20,560 nucleotides of DNA, from assembly GCA_019114745.1 (NCBI GenBank), contig DXEY01000149.1, positions 1 through 20,560 of the forward strand, written 5' to 3'. Both the position numbers and the translations under genes were made by a program. A model generated the notes under the pieces. That model was not told where the DNA came from. It saw only the letters and a program-made list of their open reading frames with translations, and made no database searches. This document shows positions 15,037 through 20,560 of this stretch, piece by piece. How positions within the stretch are numbered: position 1 is the stretch's first letter; every line of letters begins with the position of its first letter. The DNA is from Candidatus Mediterraneibacter colneyensis (GTDB lineage Bacteria; Bacillota; Clostridia; Lachnospirales; Lachnospiraceae).

Positions 15037-16282
15037 AACTCCTGTCTCCTTTCTTAAGCCCACATTGATTGTAGAGCATCTCCTCATAGATGGCAAGCCT
15101 TGAAGAACGGTAATTTTCGGCAGTAGCGAGAGCCGCGCGCCTCATCCCGCCGTATTTTTCTTCGTTCAGCGTCTCGGACACTTTTCCCGCCCATGCTTCT
15201 TCCTGCTCCTCTGTCAGAAAACCATTTACTCCGTCTTCCACAATATCGTCCGCCCCTACTGCATGTACGGCGACCACCGGGAGGCCCGCCGCCATCGCCT
15301 CGGCGAGGACGATTCCCTGGGTCTCCGACTTCGACGCAAAAAGAAACAGGTCGGAAGCATTGAGATAGTCTTTTACCTCTCCGTTTGGCACATTTCCCAC
15401 AAATGTCACCATATCCTGTATCCCAAGAATCGACGCCCGGACTTTCAGTTCTGATTTCTGGCTTCCGTCCCCGATCACCAGCACATGGAAGTCATCTCCC
15501 ATCCGGCGTTTCAGCTCCGCGATCCCCCGCAGGAGGAACCCGTAGTTCTTCTCCTTCTCCAGCCTGGATACGGCAGCAAAGAGGTATCGTTTTCCCCTTC
15601 CGTACTGCTCCCGGATTTCCCGGGAGCGGGCGGCGTCTTTTCGGAAAAACGTCTCTTCCAGCCCTGTAGGGAATACAGCCAGCGGCGTTTTTACCCCGTA
15701 CTCCCTGAGTAACTGCTCCATCCCCGCCGACGGTGCAAGCACCAGGTCGCACTGCCCGCAGAACCATTTCATATATGCCGGAACCGCTTTTTTCTGTATC
15801 CACTCCACCGCTTTACGCTTCACTGCCACGCTGTCCTGTCCGACCCGGAAGCACGGGATGTAGTGGAGGTAATCTTCGTATCTCGTATGATAAGTATAGA
15901 TAACCGGGATCCTGTACTTTCTCCCAAGGTACAGCGCCCAGGGTCCTGCGAACATCGGATGGTGTACATGGATGCGGTCAAAGTGCTCTCGCTCAAACAC
16001 ATCCAGGATTCCGGAAGGGAAGAGCCCGGGATATACCATCCCGTTCTCCATCTTTCTCTTCCGGGAACCGTAGCGGATGACCCGCTCCGGCGACTTCTCA
16101 TCTCCTTCTCTCATCTCGCGCCGCAGCAGTTCGTCCTCCTGCGTATCACCGTTTCCGTACTCCGGTGCAAATACCGTCACCTGATGCCCGAGTTTTACCA
16201 GTTCCTGCGCCTGGCGCTCCACCGAAATCGGGACGCCGCCGACAAACGGTCTGTAATTGTTCGTAAGCATTGCTATCTTCAT
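14990..16282 (-). CDS. Glycosyltransferase family 4, probable glycolipid synthase
   Basis: A 430-residue GT-B enzyme. The N-terminal domain starts MKIAMLTNNYRPFVGGVPIS with the glycine-rich acceptor loop. The HVHHPMFAGPWALYLG and YTYHTRYEDYLHYIP segments (105-143) resemble monoglucosyldiacylglycerol synthases and related lipid glucosyltransferases. The C-terminal donor domain has AVSRLEKEKN (Arg240, Lys243), GDGSQ, and the EX7E motif SETQGIVLAEAMAAGLP (Glu320, Glu328). It likely uses UDP-glucose or a similar donor and a membrane lipid acceptor; the acceptor is inferred from similarity remembered for the family and from the lipid-related neighbours. AGGAGAGGGG precedes the ATG. The gene begins 15 bases after the DedA gene and overlaps the acyltransferase gene. 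Confidence 0.92.
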   Translation of the reverse strand: MKIAMLTNNYRPFVGGVPISVERQAQELVKLGHQVTVFAPEYGNGDTQEDELLRREMREGDEKSPERVIRYGSRKRKMENGMVYPGLFPSGILDVFEREHFDRIHVHHPMFAGPWALYLGRKYRIPVIYTYHTRYEDYLHYIPCFRVGQDSVAVKRKAVEWIQKKAVPAYMKWFCGQCDLVLAPSAGMEQLLREYGVKTPLAVFPTGLEETFFRKDAARSREIREQYGRGKRYLFAAVSRLEKEKNYGFLLRGIAELKRRMGDDFHVLVIGDGSQKSELKVRASILGIQDMVTFVGNVPNGEVKDYLNASDLFLFASKSETQGIVLAEAMAAGLPVVAVHAVGADDIVEDGVNGFLTEEQEEAWAGKVSETLNEEKYGGMRRAALATAENYRSSRLAIYEEMLYNQCGLKKGDRSYEKEDRRERSAVALR

Positions 16283-16297
16283 ATCTGTTCCCCTCTC

Positions 16298-16807
16298 CTA
16301 TGTTAAGAAATCGATCGCCGCGCCGCCGAAAAAATATCCCGCCCCGACAAATGCCAGGTTCCAGAGAAATATCCCGCACACCGAACTCACAGTATATTTT
16401 GCGAAATCCATCTTTACCATCCCCGCCGGAATGGAGATCAGGGTGCGCACCATGGGAAGCAGTTTGCTGACGAATACGCCTATGCCTCCCTTTTCCCTGA
16501 GGTATTTCATTTTGTCCTCGATGACAGGCTTATGTTTCGGAAATTTTCTGAAATAGAATCCAAGCACCTTATTCCCGCCGAACCTTCCCAGCAGATAGAG
16601 CGCCCAGCTCCCGGTCAGCCCCGCTGCCACCGTGAGCACCATCACGAGCGGAAAACTGATCTCGCCCTGCGCCGCCCAGATTCCCGCAAGCGGCATGATA
16701 ACTCCCGCGGGGAATCCCGGAAGATTCAAATATTCCAAAAGTACGATCAGATAAATGAAAAAAGCACCGTATTGAAGAAAATATTGGGTAAGTTCCTGAA
16801 TGTCCAT
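16298..16807 (-). CDS. DedA family (VTT domain) membrane protein
   Basis: A 169-residue inner-membrane protein of the DedA/SNARE-associated family. It has hydrophobic helices near 8-26, 31-48 and 52-74, then re-entrant and terminal helices. The family signature GVFVSKLLPMVRTLISIPAGM (about 109-129) holds the conserved (K/R)xxPxxR, and the early EYLNLPGFPAGVIMPLAG contains the acidic residue and glycines expected. It is shorter than most DedA proteins (about 200). Members are linked to lipid scrambling, undecaprenyl-phosphate recycling and membrane homeostasis. The ribosome binding site AAAGGGGG is about 12 bases from the ATG, farther than usual. It is the first gene of the cluster with GT4, acyltransferase and the two-component pair. 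Confidence 0.92.
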   Translation of the reverse strand: MDIQELTQYFLQYGAFFIYLIVLLEYLNLPGFPAGVIMPLAGIWAAQGEISFPLVMVLTVAAGLTGSWALYLLGRFGGNKVLGFYFRKFPKHKPVIEDKMKYLREKGGIGVFVSKLLPMVRTLISIPAGMVKMDFAKYTVSSVCGIFLWNLAFVGAGYFFGGAAIDFLT

Positions 16808-16831
16808 GAATGATACAGCCCCCTTTCATGA

Positions 16832-16849
16832 TTACAGCATAAACTGTAA
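16832..16849. promoter_or_regulatory. Inverted repeat upstream of the dedA-led operon
   Basis: TTACAG-N6-CTGTAA is a perfect 6-base inverted repeat located 25 bases before the DedA gene start. The spacing, one helical turn between arm centres, suits a dimeric DNA-binding protein. A weak promoter (TTGGAA, 17 bases, TTAGAT on the - strand) lies just upstream, so the repeat would sit near the transcription start. The remainder of 16850-16921 shows nothing else. Confidence 0.35.
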
Positions 16850-16921
16850 ATCTAAAGGAGGCTGATATAAGATTCCAAAGAAATTCTTAAGATTGTAAGT
16901 TTATGAAGTTTTCTGCCGGCG

Positions 16922-17686
16922 TCAGGCGCCCTCTGCTTTGTCCTGATCACAGACCAGAAGGCGTTCCCCTGTCTGATATCCCTCTGTTAGCCTGTCGGTC
17001 AGTATCACCGCGGATTCAAACGGGGCAAAAGTAACGGCGCTGATATTGCCGAATTTCGTGCTGTCAGCGAGCACGCAGCACATCCGGCACTGCCGCATGG
17101 CCGTCCGCTTGACCTGCGCTTCTCCCGCATCCGGGGTAGTAAACCCCTCTTTTTTGCTGACTCCGTTTGTCCCGAAGAATCCTTTTGTGAAATGATATCG
17201 CTCCAGGGCTTCCATCGCCTGGGCTCCGATAACTGCTTCTGTGGAGCTCTTGAGTTCCCCGCCTATGAGAAATACCCGGTTTCCCTGCGCAGCCAGCTTC
17301 TGGGCGTGCGCCACTGCATTTGTAACAAAAGACGCCTTTGTGCGCGCCAGGAACTCCAGCATATATCCGGTCGTAGTCCCGGCATCCAGATAGACGAAAT
17401 CCTGGTCTTCTATGAGTTCTGCCGCGCGCCGCGCGATCCGGATCTTCTCTGCTTTGTGTACTTCTACCTTCTGGGCGACCGTAGGCTCCTGGGTGACGAA
17501 GGAGCCGTCATTTGTCACGGCTCCCCCGAATACTTTCGTCAGTCTCCCGGCCCTGTCAAGAGCCGTGATATCGCGGCGTGCCGTCGATTCGGAAATACCG
17601 AGGAGGTCTGTGATCTCCGCCACAGTAATGCTCTTCTTTTCTTCCAGAAGGGCAAGTATCTTTTCATATCTCTGTTCTGATAACAT
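16922..17686 (-). CDS. fruR: DeoR-family regulator of the fructose operon
   Basis: A 254-residue repressor. The N-terminal DeoR helix-turn-helix is clear: RYEKILALLEEKKSITVAEI followed by DLLGISESTARRDITAL and the basic wing GRLTKVFGGAV. The sugar-phosphate sensing DeoRC domain starts near 75 and has YLDAGTTTGYMLEFL (about 100), FLIGGELKSSTEAVIGAQA and FFGTNGVSKKEGFTTPD. Known FruR proteins of this class respond to fructose-1-phosphate or fructose-1,6-bisphosphate. ATG 17686 is supported by AGAGG 5 bases upstream; the frame opens to 17728 without a ribosome site. It follows fruA by 51 bases with no terminator between. Being last in the operon is unusual, since DeoR regulators normally precede fruK. 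Confidence 0.92.
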   Translation of the reverse strand: MLSEQRYEKILALLEEKKSITVAEITDLLGISESTARRDITALDRAGRLTKVFGGAVTNDGSFVTQEPTVAQKVEVHKAEKIRIARRAAELIEDQDFVYLDAGTTTGYMLEFLARTKASFVTNAVAHAQKLAAQGNRVFLIGGELKSSTEAVIGAQAMEALERYHFTKGFFGTNGVSKKEGFTTPDAGEAQVKRTAMRQCRMCCVLADSTKFGNISAVTFAPFESAVILTDRLTEGYQTGERLLVCDQDKAEGA

Positions 17687-17737
17687 GGCAACCTCTTCCC
17701 TGCTTGTATTTCCTCTATTGTACGCCATTTTTTATGA

Positions 17738-19651
17738 TTAATCCACCTTCTTCTTCAGAAGTCCGAGCAAAACTGCCGAGATCACAGTACCAACCACGAG
17801 CGCCGCGAGATACAGGAGCGCATTGCCCACTACCGGGAATACAAAGATCCCGCCATGGGGAGCCATCAGGGTACAGTTGAATACCATGGACAGCGCGCCC
17901 GCCGCTGCCGAACCTGCGATACACGCCGGAAGTACGTGGAGCGGATCAGAAGCAGCAAACGGGATCGCTCCCTCTGTGATAAATGCAAGCCCCATGATAA
18001 AGTTGGTCGGCCCCGCCTCCCTCTGCTCTTTTGTAAATCTGTTTTTGAAGAGAAGCGTCGCAAGGGCGATGGCGCACGGAGGTGTCATACCTCCGATCAT
18101 GACTGCCGCCATGATGTCGTAGTTTCCTGCCGCAATAGACGCGGTACCGAATACATAAGCCGCCTTGTTGAACGGCCCGCCCATATCGATCGCCATCATG
18201 CCTCCGAGGATCAGCCCCACGAGCACTTTGCTTGTCTCTCCCATGTTGGAAAGTCCTGTGTTCAGCGCCGTGTTGATCCCGCCCACGATCGGCTCAACGA
18301 CGAAGTTCATCAAAAGCCCCATGATGAGGATGCCCAGCACCGGATAGAGGAGAACCGGAGCGATCTTTTCGATCGCCTGAGGCAGTTTTTCACACACTTT
18401 GCGCAGCGCCAGAATGATATATCCGGCAGCAAATCCTGCCACAAGAGCGCCGAGAAAGCCGGACTGCCCGCTGTACGCCATCATGCCTCCCACAAATCCC
18501 ACTGCCAGCGCCGGACGGTCGCCGATCGCCATCGCGATAAATCCCGCCAGCACCGGGAGCATGAATCCGAACGCAGTGTCGCCGATCCCTTTAAAGAGCG
18601 CCGCCAGAGGAGTGATCGTACCGAACAGGGAACGCTCGTCTGCCGGGAGTGAATTAAGGTCTACGCTGAGACCATCGATCAGGAACGCAATGGCGATCAG
18701 GATGCCTCCGCCCACAACAAAGGGGAGCATATGGGACACGCCGTTCATAAGCTGAGTGTAGATCTTATGCCCCGCGCCGCCCGACTTCGCATTTCCCTGT
18801 GAAGAGCCGGCACCTTCGCCTGTCCCGTGATAGACCGGCACATTTCCGGACATCGCCTGCTCTATCAGACGGTCCGCTTTGCTGATGCCGTCCGACACCT
18901 GGCACTCAATGACTTTCTTGCCGTCGAACCGCTCCATGGGTACCTGCGCGTCCGCCGCAATGATAATGCAGTCCGCCTCACGGATCTCTTCATCTGTCAG
19001 CACATTTTTCGCCCCGCCGGATCCCCGGGTCTCTACTTTGACGAAACAGTCCTTTGCCCGGGCTGCTTTCTCGATCCCCTCTGCCGCCATATAAGTGTGG
19101 GCGATACCGGTCGGGCAGGATGTGACCGCAAGGATCTTAAAGCCTTCTGCTGCCGCCTCGTTCGTATCTGCCAGCCGCTCGTCGATACTTCCCTGCTCTT
19201 CGTCCGCCCGGTCTATGATCGAAAGGAACTCATCCACGCTCCCGGCATTTCTGAGGTCGTCTGCAAACTTCTCATCCATCATAAGTACAGACAATTTGCT
19301 CAGTACATCCAGATGCACATTATCTTCTGTGTTCGGCGCCGCGATCAGGAACAGGAGCGTCACCGGCTTTCCGTCCAGAGAGTCAAACTCCACACCGTCT
19401 CTGACTACCATGGCGGCAAGCCCGGGCTTTGTCACCGCGTCACATTTCCCATGAGGGATGGCGATCCCTTCGCCGATGCCTGTCGTGCTCTCCTCCTCGC
19501 GCTCATATACCTGCGCGCGGTATGCCTCCCTGTCGCTGACTTTTCCGCCCGCCATCATCAGGTCGACTGCCATATCAAGGGCTTCGCCTTTTGTCTTTGG
19601 AGCGGCTGTCAAAGATATGCTCCTCTTGTCCAGCAAATCTGTGATCCTCAT
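17738..19651 (-). CDS. fruA: PTS fructose transporter subunit IIABC
   Basis: A 637-residue fused phosphotransferase permease that imports fructose and releases fructose-1-phosphate. The EIIA domain (1-150) has phospho-His67 in GEGIAIPHGK. EIIB (about 170-270) has phospho-Cys179 in ILAVTSCPTGIAHTYMAAE. A Gly/Ser-rich linker (about 275-293) leads to EIIC (about 295-637) with roughly eight to ten helices, beginning QLMNGVSHMLPFVVGGGILIA and including GGPFNKAAYVFG, GMTPPCAIALA and the GAIPFAASDPLHVLP sugar-site loop. Length and domain order are standard for Firmicutes FruA. GAGAGG stands about 8 bases before the ATG. It follows fruK by 45 bases in one operon. Confidence 0.97.
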   Translation of the reverse strand: MRITDLLDKRSISLTAAPKTKGEALDMAVDLMMAGGKVSDREAYRAQVYEREEESTTGIGEGIAIPHGKCDAVTKPGLAAMVVRDGVEFDSLDGKPVTLLFLIAAPNTEDNVHLDVLSKLSVLMMDEKFADDLRNAGSVDEFLSIIDRADEEQGSIDERLADTNEAAAEGFKILAVTSCPTGIAHTYMAAEGIEKAARAKDCFVKVETRGSGGAKNVLTDEEIREADCIIIAADAQVPMERFDGKKVIECQVSDGISKADRLIEQAMSGNVPVYHGTGEGAGSSQGNAKSGGAGHKIYTQLMNGVSHMLPFVVGGGILIAIAFLIDGLSVDLNSLPADERSLFGTITPLAALFKGIGDTAFGFMLPVLAGFIAMAIGDRPALAVGFVGGMMAYSGQSGFLGALVAGFAAGYIILALRKVCEKLPQAIEKIAPVLLYPVLGILIMGLLMNFVVEPIVGGINTALNTGLSNMGETSKVLVGLILGGMMAIDMGGPFNKAAYVFGTASIAAGNYDIMAAVMIGGMTPPCAIALATLLFKNRFTKEQREAGPTNFIMGLAFITEGAIPFAASDPLHVLPACIAGSAAAGALSMVFNCTLMAPHGGIFVFPVVGNALLYLAALVVGTVISAVLLGLLKKKVD

Positions 19652-19696
19652 TTTTCTAACCTCTCTTTCACTTTCTCTCTCAATGCTCTCTCATCT

Positions 19697-20560
19697 CTAT
19701 ATGATCCGTCCATACAGTTCCATGATCTCGTCCTTTGTCGCAAGATATTCCGAAAATGCGCTGGCGCTCCCGGAGGCAACGCCCATATAGAAGGCATGTC
19801 TGCAGTCATGCCTCTCCATCCATCCGGCTGTAAATCCCGCGACCATGGAGTCCCCGGCTCCCACAGCGTTGACCAGGGTTCCCTCAGGCGCCGGCGCTTC
19901 GTACACTTTTCCATCCTCTGCCACCAGCACTGCTCCTTCGCCTGCCATGGAGATCAGGACGTTCTCAGCGCCCATTTCCTGCAGCTTTCTTCCATAGGGG
20001 ACAACTTCTTTCCTTGTCTTTAGCTCCACGCCAAAAATCTCTCCCAGTTCATGGTTGTTTGGCTTGATGAGAAACGGATGGTACCGGAGCACATTCAGGA
20101 GCAGGTCTCCCGTGGCATCCACGACATACATGACTCCTTTTCCGTCAAGCTGCTCCAGGATACGGCTGTAGATGTCATCCGGCATGGACGCCGGGATACT
20201 GCCCGCCAGGACGAGCACGTCCCCTTCGCCAAGCGCGTTCAGCTTTTCCATCAGTTCCGCGACCTTATCTTTCCCGATATCCGGTCCCATCCCGTTGATC
20301 TCTGTACCGTCGATATTTTTCAGCTTGACGTTAATGCGCGAGACGCCGCTGCTGATGCGGATAAAATCAGATCTGATCCCGATCTCCTCCGCCCTGCGCA
20401 CGATCTCCTCGCCGGTGAATCCCGCCACAAATCCAAGCGCTGTGCTCTCAATCCCCAGGTTCGTGAGGATCGTTGATACATTGATCCCCTTCCCTCCGGG
20501 CAGGAGCAGCTCCGAACTGGTGCGGTTTGTCCGCCCGAGCCTGAAATCGTCAACAGAGAC
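19697..20560 (-). CDS. fruK: 1-Phosphofructokinase (N-terminus cut by window edge)
   Basis: Phosphorylates fructose-1-phosphate to fructose-1,6-bisphosphate in the cytosol. It is a PfkB-family kinase; 287 residues are present and about 20 N-terminal residues lie beyond the window. The frame stays open to 20560, where VDDFRLGRTNRTSSELLLPG followed by GKGINVS is the typical 1-phosphofructokinase substrate region. Other landmarks are LVLAGSIP, HPFLIKPNNHELGEIFG and the catalytic GAGDSMVAGF block near the C-terminus, whose Asp is the expected base. It is the first visible gene of the fruK-fruA-fruR unit; the promoter is outside the window. Confidence 0.96.
   Translation of the reverse strand, partial: VSVDDFRLGRTNRTSSELLLPGGKGINVSTILTNLGIESTALGFVAGFTGEEIVRRAEEIGIRSDFIRISSGVSRINVKLKNIDGTEINGMGPDIGKDKVAELMEKLNALGEGDVLVLAGSIPASMPDDIYSRILEQLDGKGVMYVVDATGDLLLNVLRYHPFLIKPNNHELGEIFGVELKTRKEVVPYGRKLQEMGAENVLISMAGEGAVLVAEDGKVYEAPAPEGTLVNAVGAGDSMVAGFTAGWMERHDCRHAFYMGVASGSASAFSEYLATKDEIMELYGRII

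Noticed and set aside
16850..16898. AAAGGAGG on the + strand followed by a short frame
   Set aside because: No ATG, GTG or TTG start lies at a proper distance with a meaningful frame behind it. It is probably chance in the leader of the dedA gene.
18827..20023. 398-codon open frame on the + strand spanning fruA and fruK
   Set aside because: It is antisense to two certain genes, crosses their junction and shows no family motif. The length comes from GC-rich codon bias.
1..20560. CRISPR array, tRNA, rRNA, insertion sequence, attachment site or prophage genes
   Set aside because: None seen: no spaced direct repeats, cloverleaf sequences, transposase or integrase motifs in the intergenic regions or encoded proteins.

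Overview
The window looks like a chromosomal segment from a low-to-mid GC Gram-positive anaerobe of the class Clostridia, most likely Lachnospiraceae. The reasons are strong AGGAGG-type ribosome binding sites, sigma-A promoters, a perfect CIRCE heat-shock operator, VanRS/PhoPR-like two-component proteins, a broad-specificity MsmK/UgpC-type sugar ATPase, a fused fructose PTS enzyme, and small proteins resembling DUF5721 and DUF6106, families I associate with Lachnospiraceae. The genus cannot be fixed from the sequence. No rRNA, tRNA, insertion sequence, prophage or CRISPR array is visible. Gene density is high and no gene-free stretch exceeds 300 bases.

Region 1 (1-4.4 kb): a short orphan gene (DUF5721-like, + strand) converges on htpG (Hsp90, - strand) across a shared bidirectional terminator. 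htpG has a clean sigma-A promoter with a perfect CIRCE just upstream of its -35, which predicts HrcA control. The CIRCE overlaps the stop codon of a two-gene unit of unknown function (135 aa and 379 aa; the larger resembles DUF6994).

Region 2 (4.5-7.8 kb, - strand): a tightly overlapping operon of cyclophilin peptidyl-prolyl isomerase, EamA/DMT transporter and WYL-domain regulator, driven by a promoter inside the end of the preceding gene. That gene encodes a small papain-like candidate with a Gln/Cys/His/Asn pattern.

Region 3 (7.8-10.7 kb, + strand): a strongly expressed-looking sugar ABC transporter ATPase gene without permease partners, an intergenic RNA that can fold into a pseudoknot followed by an intrinsic terminator, then a PucR/CdaR-type regulator and a two-helix membrane protein (DUF6106-like).

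Region 4 (10.7-16.8 kb, - strand): an AIM24/TIGR00266 protein on its own, and a five-gene cluster transcribed in the order DedA membrane protein, GT4 glycosyltransferase, DUF374-like acyltransferase, OmpR-type response regulator, large sensor kinase. Short gaps and overlaps suggest one operon linking membrane (glyco)lipid chemistry to an envelope-sensing two-component system. An inverted repeat lies in front of it.

Region 5 (16.9-20.56 kb, - strand): a fructose operon in the order fruK (cut by the window edge), fruA (fused IIA-IIB-IIC), fruR (DeoR family). FruA imports and phosphorylates fructose to fructose-1-phosphate, FruK makes fructose-1,6-bisphosphate, and FruR, unusually placed last, probably senses the pathway.

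The candidates for something undescribed are the 3'/5' structured RNA at about 9033-9104, the lipid/two-component operon, the papain-like protein, and the unknown gene pair upstream of htpG.
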